This document shows, one piece after another, positions 16,658-26,600 of a DNA stretch of 64,000 nt. The stretch's first letter is position 1. The number at the start of each line of letters is the position of its first letter. The notes beneath the pieces are model-generated. The model was not told the DNA's origin. It did no database searches and was given only the letters and a program-made list of their open reading frames with translations. The DNA comes from CAZEHS01 sp964649745 (GTDB lineage: Bacteria > Bacillota > Clostridia > Peptostreptococcales > Acidaminobacteraceae): the NCBI GenBank assembly GCA_964649745.1, contig CAZYQI010000003.1:101463-165462 (forward strand), written 5' to 3'. A program made the translations under genes and the position numbers.

Positions 16658-16691
16658 TGGGCAAACCTTGCTAACCAGCTTGGTTTGCCCA
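16658..16691. terminator. stem-loop after the NTF2-like gene
   Basis: ATGGGCAAACC (16658-16668) and GGTTTGCCCAT (16681-16691) form an 11-bp perfect stem. No T run follows on the plus strand; the minus reading has a T-rich tail. It may act as a weak terminator or mRNA-stabilising hairpin. Confidence 0.5.
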
Positions 16692-16717
16692 TGTTCGATT
16701 GCAGCATCAAATATCAT

Positions 16718-16730
16718 CAGGGACGGTTCT
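16718..16730 (+). repeat. 13-bp motif CAGGGACGGTTCT, left copy
   Basis: An exact inverted copy occurs at 32633-32645. The two bracket the surface-protein island. Motifs of this type accompany REP-associated (Y1) transposases in Clostridia, from memory. See findings. Confidence 0.5.
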
Positions 16731-16792
16731 TTTTGATCTAATTTGCATGTTTTTTACCTGTATATCTTGCCTTCAAGAACCTTCTGACAAAG

Positions 16793-16907
16793 ATAAACCC
16801 CGAAGCAAGACCGCCGTTAAATCAATCCGATAGCGAACATGTGCTTATCTCCGAGCGTCTGTCTGTCTCCGCAAGGGCGTTCTGCACTGCCGTGTGATGG
16901 GGTTTAT
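16793..16907. other. candidate structured RNA / conserved DNA element
   Basis: ATAAACCCC (16793-16801) pairs with GGGGTTTAT (16899-16907), enclosing about 97 bases with further internal pairing potential (AAGCA/TGCTT, GAGCG/CGTTC). No ribosome-bound ORF of substance is present on either strand. The whole 547-bp gap from 16611 to 17157 contains no gene; it holds this element, a REP-like motif and the leader hairpins at 17028-17125. Strand and identity are not established; it may be a non-coding RNA or a leader element. Confidence 0.4.
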
Positions 16908-17027
16908 GCCTTCTTTTGATGAAATCTCGTTTTGGCGACACCGGGTCCGGAATGAAGGATGCGCATTTTAAATACCGTGTATCTCCTTACAATCTATGGT
17001 ACTAAATTCCTTCAATTCTCCTTATTG

Positions 17028-17125
17028 TCACCCGACGGGTGATAGGCACTGGGGATGTGCCTATGTAAAATTAACCAAGGCATCTTTTTATTATCGGGGC
17101 TTTTATCTCGATAATCCTTGGGGTT
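17028..17125 (+). promoter_or_regulatory. structured 5' leader of the SLH/LRR gene (three hairpins)
   Basis: Hairpin A is TCACCC-gac-GGGTGA (17028-17042). Hairpin B is ATAGGCAC with GTGCCTAT (17042-17064). Hairpin C is AACCAAGG (17073-17080) with CCTTGG plus GGTT (17116-17125), containing an inner ATTATCG/CGATAAT stem. The array ends 16 bp before AAGGAG. It does not match a riboswitch class I know. Plausible roles are mRNA stability, as is common for abundant S-layer transcripts, or a regulatory leader. Confidence 0.5.
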
Positions 17126-17157
17126 GCTAAACTAATTTTTTAAGGAGAACACCAGGA

Positions 17158-20100
17158 ATGATGAGAAAACACAGTCGCATCCTATCTTTACTTCTTTGCA
17201 GCCTTTTGATTGTAACGTCATTAATGCCCGTTTTCGGAGAAAATGCCACACCAAACGACTATGGCAGCCACTGGGCCAAGGACACAATCTCCGCTGCCGT
17301 TGCATCCGGTCTAATGAAGGGCTATCCCGACGGCACCTTCAAGCCTGACAACCGTATCACACGGGCAGAGTTCTTTGCTCTGATCAATCAAGGGTTTAAT
17401 CTGACCGCCGAAACAACCGCAGACTACAGCGATGTACCCAAGGATGCGTGGTATGCCCCTGTTATGGCTAAGGCGGCTTCTGCCGGGTATATTTCCGGCT
17501 ATGAAGACGGCACTATCCGGCCGGAGGCCTCTATCAGTCGCCAAGAGGCAGCTGTCATCATCAGTCGCTTAAAAGCCTTCCCTGCTGGCGTTACCACTCC
17601 AGCCTTTACCGACACTGCTAAAATTGCTCCCTGGAGCAAAAATGCCATTTTCGCTGCGCTGGATGCTAAAATCATGACCGGTTATCCCGACGGAAGCTTT
17701 CGCCCGGAAGCCCCGATAAAACGGGCTGAAGCGTTGGTTGTTCTCAATAAAAGTGTCCCCCGCACAGCAGCTCCCGTTACTACCTACGATAAACCCGGTG
17801 TTTACGGACCCGCAACCGGATCGACGGTTATTGACGGAAACGTTGTCATCAGCGCACCCGGCATCACCCTCCAAAACACCTCCATTAAAGGAAATCTGAC
17901 CATTGCAAAAACCGTTGGAACCGGCGACGCAACCCTTAAGAACGTTGTGATTTCCGGCAACACCTATGTGAACGGCGGCGGTGTCAACAGTATTTATTTT
18001 GTAGACGTTACCACTGGCAAGGTTTATGTTGTGAAAGACGATGGTCCTGTCCGTATTGTTGTCTCCGGTGCCTCTGCCATTAAAGAGGTCGAGGCGGCTT
18101 CCGGAGTAAAGCTGGAAGAAGTAAGCCTGACCGGAGCAGGTCTTGAAGGAATATCCGTTTCTAAAAAAACGGAGGGAAACATTGAAATCACTCTAACAGG
18201 CGTTACCTGTAAAACTTTTGACATTAAGTCCGAAGGTGTTACCCTGATCTCCGATAAGGCCTCGTCCATTGAGACCCTTTCTGTTGATGCCAAGGGTGTT
18301 CAAGTGCGGGGAGCAGGCGCCGTCAAGCATGCGGTCATCAACCACTCCGACGCCAGCTTTGAATCGGCTCCCAAATCCGTTTCCATAGCCCCAGGGGTTA
18401 AAGAGCCGCTTATTAAACCGGCCAAGCCCGCAGCCGGCGGTGGTGGCGGGAGTGGAAACAGCAACGGTGATCTGGCATATGCCGCTGCCCCTGCCAGTGT
18501 TACCCTCGAATTAGAAAACCCCTCCCTCCCGTTCATTGTTACCAATGTTGCCATTCCTGCTCCCGGAGGAACTGACCGAACAGGACTGATAGCATACGAT
18601 TCTTCCGCTCCTTCAAAGCAATCCGAAAAAATGAGCGCCTTCAGCGAGGCCGCTGCTGACCCTGTGAGAGCAGATGGATCACCAACAAAAAAGGGGCTCT
18701 TCAACATTTTCTTCAAAGTTAAAGACTCCGGTACGGCAAAATCCAGCATTAAAATCAATGACGCGGCTTATACCAACGGCGACCCCTACTCCCTCATTAA
18801 CGGTAAAGTTCTGCTTTCTGAGCTTCGCGTTGTTGTTACCACTGAGGAATCCGGCAAAAAAACCGCGATCCGAACCTTTGTTGTCCCTATAGACGGCGGA
18901 GCCCTTCTTGATGAATCGGGCTTTATTGTAAGGACAAGCTTAGGTGGGGTGCCCGTGCCTATCAATCAGGAATTTAGTATTTTACTGTCCGCTGCCACAG
19001 ATAAGGATGGCTTGGTTTTATCAGGAGACAAGAGGGTGAGAATCAGCGGTTTATCCGGTGATAACACCCCACTTGTGCTGTACGACAATACTGCAACCTT
19101 TATCAGCGGCGCCGCAACGCTTTCGCAGATGACCTTAGTCAGTGCCGAGAAATACAATTTGACTGTCACGGTGGAAGGCGTTACCCGTCCCGAAGAACTG
19201 ACTCTGATTAGTTATACCCAGGAAGGGCCGTGGAAATACACAGTGGCGGATAAGGGGGCTCAGATCATTGGGTACACGGATGCGGACACAAACCCCTCTC
19301 CGGTAATACCTGCTTCCTTAGGGGGGGGTACGGTAACCTCCATTGGAGATAGTGCATTTTATAGATCTAAAATTCAATCCGTCACAATCCCTTCATCCGT
19401 TACTGCCATAGGGTCGTTTGCCTTTTATGACTGCACGAAGCTGAGCAGTATCACAATTCCTGATGGCGTTACAACCATAAAAGATGGCACCTTTTCAGCG
19501 TGTTCAGGCCTGAAATTTGTAAACCTGGGCTCCGGAGTAACAGAAATCATGAATAGTGCCTTTTACGGCTGTTACAACCTTAAAAGCTTTACGTTTCCAG
19601 CCTCAGTGAAGAAAATTGCGGACTCGGCGTTTGAGTCGGCACATCTACTGGCTGCTTATTTCAAAGGCAATGCGCCTCAGCTTGGCCTTAAAAAGACTCC
19701 CTTTGGTACGATATCTTCCCCCGTGATCTATTACACCAGTGATGCAACCGGCTTCTCATCACCCCTTTGGGAGGATATCCCCTCCGAGGTTTTGCTGAAT
19801 ACGACGCCATCGGCCACCCTGAATATGGTTGGACGGAAGCCTGCGCTGGGAAATCTTGCGGATAACACGGACTATTCACTTGACGGAGGCATCACATGGA
19901 CTACCGGTTCTGCCATAGATTCCAGTAGAATTCTTGAAATCTCAGATACTTTCATCAATTCCGTCGACGATATCAAGGTTCGCGTTAATAACGATGAAAC
20001 CAACATTCAGACCATTGATATTCTTCCCGGTCTGCAAACCCCATCGTTTACGGTTGACCCTGTGAAGGATCTGATTCAAGGTCTTGAACCCTTGGCCTTT

Positions 20101-20514
20101 TACAAAGTTACAACACAGAATGCATCGGGCGCTCGCAGAGCTTCTAAAGAAGGAACCATTAATTTTACAATCGATGATTACGACCTAATCCAGCTGAGTC
20201 GGTTATCTCACCATAACCAGCCGGGGCCTATCAAATGCGTTAATTTAGACACTGCCACTCCCCAGACGACCTCAATCATGCTGATAATGAACTCATCTCC
20301 CACGGTTCGTACACCTTTTAGAGTTGAACCTGAAATTGCACCCAACACCGCAAGTAGAATTTTCAATTATTCAGTTGAAAACGGTACCGGTTCGGCGGTG
20401 GTAGCACAAACGGGCCAAATCATCCCTATTTATTCCGGAACCATTGTTGTAAAGGTGCACACAACAGATGGCAGCAACCTGACAGGTACGCTGGCATTAA
20501 CCATTGTTGATTAA
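17158..20514 (+). CDS. S-layer homology protein with BspA-type leucine-rich repeats
   Basis: 1118 aa with a signal peptide (about 1-28, cleavage after VFG). Three N-terminal SLH modules (about 33-195) carry the ITRAEFF, ISRQEAA and IKRAEAL motifs that bind pyruvylated secondary cell-wall polymer. They are followed by a beta-rich repetitive stretch (about 215-420), a Gly/Ser linker, Ig-like segments, and BspA/LRR_5 repeats at about 715-850 (SIGDSAFYRS, AIGSFAFYDC, EIMNSAFYGC, KIADSAFESA). Ig-like domains follow to the C-terminus. The protein is exported and held at the cell surface, probably for adhesion or as an S-layer component. AAGGAG lies 10 bases before the ATG. A perfect 15-bp terminator follows. 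Confidence 0.93.
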   Translation: MMRKHSRILSLLLCSLLIVTSLMPVFGENATPNDYGSHWAKDTISAAVASGLMKGYPDGTFKPDNRITRAEFFALINQGFNLTAETTADYSDVPKDAWYAPVMAKAASAGYISGYEDGTIRPEASISRQEAAVIISRLKAFPAGVTTPAFTDTAKIAPWSKNAIFAALDAKIMTGYPDGSFRPEAPIKRAEALVVLNKSVPRTAAPVTTYDKPGVYGPATGSTVIDGNVVISAPGITLQNTSIKGNLTIAKTVGTGDATLKNVVISGNTYVNGGGVNSIYFVDVTTGKVYVVKDDGPVRIVVSGASAIKEVEAASGVKLEEVSLTGAGLEGISVSKKTEGNIEITLTGVTCKTFDIKSEGVTLISDKASSIETLSVDAKGVQVRGAGAVKHAVINHSDASFESAPKSVSIAPGVKEPLIKPAKPAAGGGGGSGNSNGDLAYAAAPASVTLELENPSLPFIVTNVAIPAPGGTDRTGLIAYDSSAPSKQSEKMSAFSEAAADPVRADGSPTKKGLFNIFFKVKDSGTAKSSIKINDAAYTNGDPYSLINGKVLLSELRVVVTTEESGKKTAIRTFVVPIDGGALLDESGFIVRTSLGGVPVPINQEFSILLSAATDKDGLVLSGDKRVRISGLSGDNTPLVLYDNTATFISGAATLSQMTLVSAEKYNLTVTVEGVTRPEELTLISYTQEGPWKYTVADKGAQIIGYTDADTNPSPVIPASLGGGTVTSIGDSAFYRSKIQSVTIPSSVTAIGSFAFYDCTKLSSITIPDGVTTIKDGTFSACSGLKFVNLGSGVTEIMNSAFYGCYNLKSFTFPASVKKIADSAFESAHLLAAYFKGNAPQLGLKKTPFGTISSPVIYYTSDATGFSSPLWEDIPSEVLLNTTPSATLNMVGRKPALGNLADNTDYSLDGGITWTTGSAIDSSRILEISDTFINSVDDIKVRVNNDETNIQTIDILPGLQTPSFTVDPVKDLIQGLEPLAFYKVTTQNASGARRASKEGTINFTIDDYDLIQLSRLSHHNQPGPIKCVNLDTATPQTTSIMLIMNSSPTVRTPFRVEPEIAPNTASRIFNYSVENGTGSAVVAQTGQIIPIYSGTIVVKVHTTDGSNLTGTLALTIVD

Positions 20515-20612
20515 GCCGTCCATCAAGCGTCTTGGCTCTTAGCTCAGACGCATTGATTATCACGCCATTCTCATCCCTTGGCCGTTATGGCACTTCCATT
20601 AAGGATGCACAC

Positions 20613-20663
20613 AAGAGCCCGATCACCATGATTGAAATAAGGTGATCGGGCTCTTTCGTTTTG
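20613..20663 (+). terminator. terminator of the SLH/LRR gene
   Basis: AAGAGCCCGATCACC (20613-20627) is perfectly complementary to 20641-20655 and is followed by a T-rich tail. Lying between convergent genes, it may also serve the giant gene on the minus strand, although the tail on that side is poor. Confidence 0.88.
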
Positions 20664-20699
20664 GATATGATGAGGTCAGGTACTCCCTGTCCGCTCGGT

Positions 20700-23600
20700 T
20701 CAGTTACGGTTCTCTTGAAACCCGCCGTTAAAGCGTTTAAGGATCGTCGCAACTTCGGCCCGGGTGGCACCGGCTTTGGGGTCCAGAATCCCACTGCCCT
20801 TGCCGCCGATGAAGCGGTTCACCACTGCCCATCCCATGGCTTTCACCGCATAGCTCGAAGTTTGGCTGCTGTCCGAGAAGCCATGGAGGGATTCATTTTT
20901 TGAAACATCATACCCCTTGTAGCCGGCGTAACGGTAGAGGATCGCCGCCATCTGCTCCCGGGTGATGGTGTCTTCGGGGCCGAACCGTCGGTTTCCGTAG
21001 CCCTCGACGATTTTCTTTTCCGCCGCCCATGCGATGGCCTGCTCATAATACGAAGCGGGGCTCACATCCTCAAAGGGGCAGCTGCCGGCTGCGGCAGGCT
21101 TTCGTTCCATACGCCACAGAAGCGTGGCGATCATGCCCCGGGTCGTCGACAGTCCGGGGCTGAAGGTTGTTCCGTCGCCGGTGCCGGTGATGATGCCGTT
21201 CTGGTAAGCCCACGCGATATCCCCATAGGCCCAGTGACTGCCGGGAACATCCACAAAGGGGAAATCCGCTTTGGGAACCTCCGGGGATGGCTCTGACAGG
21301 AACACTGCCGAAACCGTCACCTTCCCAGCAGGCATTGCAAAGGCGTAGGTGCCGTTGCCCTTGTCCGTGTAGCGTATGGCTTTGCCCTCCGCATCGGTAA
21401 TGGTGAGCCGTTGGAGCTGATACCCCTTGTCCGGTTGGACGGTGATGGTGATTTCTGCACCCATGGGGGCGGAGGTTCGATCGGCGGTCACCGTGCCGTG
21501 CTTCATGCCGTTCCCATCAATGGTGACCGGATACCCGGAGCTTCCGCCACCCCCGCCGCCGGACCCGCTGCCGGATCCTCCGCTGGTTCCTCCTCCGGAG
21601 GTGGGAACGGAGTAACTGACCGCATAGGTGGAGAATTTAGAGGCGTAGACGAAAATCCGTCCTGCGGAGGCATCGCCGAACCAGGTTCCGTCCGTAAAGT
21701 CGGAAGCGGGACGGCTGTTCAGCTTTGTCAGGATATCAGCGGTCCCATCATGGTAGCGGAGCACCTTGATATCGGTTTTACTGCTGACATCGTAAGGAAT
21801 CATGATTTCCAGCACCTTATTGTTGTTGGAGCCGATGCTGGCTCCATTGCTGGTCAGCTGAGCATCCAGATACATGCCCACAGTGTGCCCGTTGGTCAAG
21901 GCCCGGATGGCAACCTGCTCGGTGTTCTGATCATTCGGGGCCTTGGCGGTTACCGTCAACTTGACGGTGGTGATCTGACCGGGCTGTGCCTGTGCATCCG
22001 CCACGGCATGCAATCCGTCCACCACCAGGGCGGGAATGCTGAGGCTTCCCTCTTTTGCCAGTTCCAGCACACTGTTCTTGGCCGTGCCGCTGAGGATGAA
22101 GCTGACCGTGACAGGGCTGTCGACAACTGTCATCGCCTTGGTTACGGTTTTGCCGTCATCGGCACACACCACGTTGTAGATGCCGGGCAGCAGGTTGATG
22201 AAGCTGTAGCGTCCGTTGGCGTCGGTTTTGGTGATCCCCAGCACCGTGCTTCCCTGCCTCAGGGTCACGGCAGCATCCGGAATCGGGGCGGCTATGTCAT
22301 TGGTCACAAGGCCGGAGAGCCCGTATCGGGACTGCTGCTGCCACTGCGCGTAGAGAGTCATTTTGCCGGTGACATCGGGGGTGGGATCGGTCACCCGTTG
22401 CCCATCGCTGTAGCTGACTCCCCTGCCGCTGCTTTGGGTATTCCACCCTGCAAAGGTGTGGCCCTCCCGCAGATAGCTGTTGGGGATGAGGGGCTGTTCG
22501 GTGTTGTACGCAAAGCTCTGATCTCCCATGGTGCCGCCAGTTGCCCCATTGCCGTCAAAGACCACGGGGACGCTGTTGGCCTTCCATATCGCAAACAAAG
22601 TCACCACGCCGTTTGGCATCGGGGTCAGGTTCCGCACGGGCTGCATGTCGGCATATTCGCCATAAGTAGCCGTCGGGCTTACCGCCCAGCCTATAAACGT
22701 ATATCCGGTTCGGTCGAAGGCCTTTTGTGTCAGCGCTGCCGTGGATTGATCATATACGAAGTTCTGCTGTACCATGGGGCCTGTAGCCCCGTTGGCATCG
22801 AAATTCACCGTGTACGTATTGGAGGTCCACTGGGCATATAGCGTGATGTTGTCCTGTCCGCCCAGATCCAGGGTGTTGACCGTACTGTGTGCAGTGTAGC
22901 CTTTACCCCCGCCGCCCGTCTCGGTATTCCAGCCGGTGAATGTGTATCCGCTGCGGGTAAAGGCGTTGGTTTTCAAAGCAGTGGTATCCCCTGTCTGGAA
23001 AGTCTGCGGGGACATATCTCCGATACCGCTGCCGGAATTGAAGTTCACCGTAAAGCTGCCCGCTTTCCACTGGGCATACAGCTGAACAACGCCGTTGGCA
23101 TCCGCTATGAGATTCCTCACCGGTTCTTTTTCTCCATAGGCGGTACCACTGCCATCCACAGCACTGTTCCACCCTGCAAAGACATAGCCGGACCGCAGGA
23201 ACTGATTTCCGCTGAGGGCCGTATCGGCCGCATCATAGGTAAAGCTTTGCGGTGCCATAGTTCCTGAGTCACCGCCGTTGCGGTTGAACTGTACCGCATA
23301 GGTGTTGGCCGTCCACTGGGCGTACAGCTGTACGGTCCCGTTGTAGACCGTTGTCAGGCCATTGGCCTGGGCTTGATCGACATAGGGGGTGCCGGTTCCG
23401 TCGGCCGCGGTGTTCCATCCGGCAAAGGTATAGCCGGCGCGGCTGAACCCGTTGGGGGGCAGGTTCCCGGCGGTTCCGTACGCAAGGTCCGTGTCATGCA
23501 TGGAGCCTGCGGTGGAACCATTGCCGTTGAAGGACACGGAATACGGGTTACCCGTCCACTGGGCTGTTAGGGTCACATTTCCGTTGGCAGCGATGCTGGC

Positions 23601-26600
23601 GCCGTTGGCATAAGGGGTTCCGTCCCCGGCCTTCCAGCCGGCAAAGGAATATCCCGTGCGGACAAATCCGTTGGCATTCAGCGGAGTGGGGGTGCTGTGG
23701 GCCACGGTCTGATTTTCCGTGGTGCCGGCGGTAGCACCATTACCTGCAAAGGTCACGGTGTAGGTGTTGGCCTTCCACAGGGCGTAGAGGCTTACTGTGC
23801 CGTTTCCAGCGGCGGTCAGATTTCGCACGGCTTCTCCCTGGGTGTAGGCTTTCAGTCCGTTTGCGCTGGTGGCCCATCCCGCGAAGGTGTATCCCGTTCG
23901 GGTAAAGCTGTTGCTGCTCAGTGCCGCTGCATTGGCGTCATAGGTAAAGGACTGATTGGCCATGGCGCCGGAGGTGGAGCCGTTGCCGTTAAAGACCACC
24001 GAGTAGGTGTTGGGGCTCCACGTTGCCGTGTAGACTGCATCGGAGGTTCCCATGGTCTGCGTGGAATTTGCCCCATGGGTGACCGACCCAAGCTTCCACC
24101 CGGCAAATGTATAGCCGGTGCGCAGCAGCGTTCCCGCTGCTGCTACCGTGTAGGTGTTTCCAGCATAATAGCTATTTGTATCAACAGGAACCACACCTGC
24201 CGTAGCATTGGATGCGGTGTAAGACACTGTATAAGCAGAGGTTTCCGTAAAGGTCATCGCCAATGCTAAATCGGTCACATCGTTAGGTGGTACAGGGAAT
24301 ACAAAGGTTTTTGTCACCCCTGAAACAACACCCGAATCAACGGTATGGGTTTGGGAAGCAACATTGCCTATGGATCCCAAAAGCCCAAGATTGATGACAC
24401 CTGGTTTTGTTGCCGTGCCGGAAAGCGTCACTGTTACAGAATAGCCTGTACCTGTAAAAACCGGAGGTGTTGCTGTAGCCGTAACTCCGTTGACCGTTTT
24501 AGATGGAAGGACATTGAATTTATTAAGCGGTAGTAAGTTCACTGAACTGGTGGATTCTACGCTGATTTGATAGGTCTTCCCGTTGTAAACAATCGTTGCA
24601 GAGCCCACTGGCAGGTAAGCATATACCTTTCCCCCAGGAAAGGTTACCACATCGTTCATGCCATAAAGGATGTTATTTTTGTCCTTAATGACCAAAGTTT
24701 TACTGACGTCCAAGCCACCAGCCGTATCCCCCGGTATAGTCAGGGTGGTCAAATAGACGTTGTCGCCAGCGGCGTTTTGAGGCGTAACGGATTGAGCAAT
24801 TCCCAGCAAAAGGTTTCCACCATTGAACTTCATGCCGCTAGGAGCCTTCCCATTTAGCCATAGTCTAGCGGTACCACCATTGATAGTGACATTCGCCAGG
24901 TCTCCCTTCTGCGTTTGCGTGCTTCCAATGCACGCGGAGTCGTTGTCACCAGACCCTCGTATGGTGCCACCATTGATTATGATCCCTTCAGTTAAAGGGG
25001 CAACCGAGCCCCAAGATCCTATACCGCTGCCCCAACCAGAGACATAAAGAATGCCGCTGTCGATTATAATGTTCTTCACGTTTGTATTAGAAACACCTAT
25101 TCCACTGCTTAAAGCGGCATATCCAAAAGCTTTCAACGTGTGGGCAGTCGTACCATCAATGCTTCGGATGGTCAGTTTCTGTGATCCCGTTTTTAAAATT
25201 GCGCCACTGTCTCCCTTTGAAGTTTCCAGTGAATTGTTGCCACTGATCGTCAGTTCTATATCTCCAGCATCTGATTTGATTTCAAGCCCGGGCCCACCCC
25301 ATTTGATGTTTACATCCTTCAGCGTTAGACGAACAGCGCTGCCCGGGGCCGCCCCCGCCAGTTTAGCCGATATGGTGATATTGTTGGAAGTTTGGGTACC
25401 TCCGCCCTTCACCGTTATGTTTTGTGACGGATCAATGGACTCCCACGTGGTGGCTCCCTGCACAATTTTCAATTTTCCGGCTGTGGCACTGTCTGAAATG
25501 ACAACCGACCCGGTGTTAATGTCAATGTCGCCGCCAGTATAGATGGCGGTGGATACTGCGGTAAGGATCATATTCTTCCCCGCGATAACAGTGGCGGGAT
25601 TTGTCTGCGCCACTGTGTTGCCGCCGGCATCCACCCATCTGCTGAACCCATAGCCATTAGCCTCCACAGCGTTTAAGGTGACGGTGGTGCCTTCCAGAAC
25701 CGTTGCAGTGGCCGCAGTATTTGCGGTAGCGGTGGAAATGCCTGGACCTGGGGCCACCGTGATTGTATAGAACTGCAGGGCAGCCGCCGTTACTGTCTTA
25801 GAAACGGACTTGCCGGTGTAGGCGCTGCCGTCAAAGATATAGTAGGTGGTCCCCCGGTTCAGGTTTTCAAAGGTGAGTGTGCTTCCCACAGCTGTTCCTG
25901 ACAGTGCGTTTGTCAAAGCTGCAGAGGAGTCTGAGAATTTAATGGTGCTGATGTCCGCTTTTCCGCTCACCGTTACGGTGACGGCGAAGGTGCTGTTAGC
26001 CTTAGCCGAGAGGGTCTGCTTTGCGACAATGCCGAAAACAGCAAGCTCCTTCTCGGTGGTCAGGAGGGTGCTTCCGCTGAACCAGCCCACAAAGTCATGA
26101 TTTGGATTCGTAAGGGCTGCGGTAAGGTCAACGGCGGTTCCTTTGGGATAAGGGCCGGAATCCCCCACGGTACCTACCTTCGCTTCAGAAGTCACGTTTT
26201 CCAAATCAACCTCCACCGTATAATAATCCAGGGTGGCATTGATGGCAGTATGACTCAGGGTTTTTCCCGTTGCTTTGCCGTTCACAAAAATGGAATAGGT
26301 GTTATGGGGATCCAAGGGGTTGAACGTATAGCTGCCATTTAGGCTTTGGGTTGGTGCAATGTTCCCCGGTATTGCGGGAGCCGTAGAAAGACTCACGGTT
26401 TGACCGCTCCACAGGGCATCGTCCTTTTTCAGTGTTACTGTTCCGGTAAAGTTCACCAAATCGCCGGTTGCGTTCAGTGTAGTGGCCGCGCTGAGGTTTG
26501 AAACGGTATAGGCTACACCGTCGGCGGTGCCGACGGTGCCCATGGCCTGCCAAGTGACCGTATAATAAGCCTCAGGTTTGGCGGTGACTGTAACGGTGCT

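Noticed and set aside
16819..16884. Small protein on the minus strand ending KHMFAIGLI
   Set aside because: No ribosome site or start; the region pairs as a structured element instead.
17028..17125. c-di-GMP or other known riboswitch in the SLH leader
   Set aside because: None of the conserved core sequences of classes I know are present; only generic hairpins.
21411..22841. 476-codon plus-strand frame opposite the giant gene
   Set aside because: It is antisense to InlB-type repeats. Gly/His/Val-rich composition follows from codon bias of the real gene.
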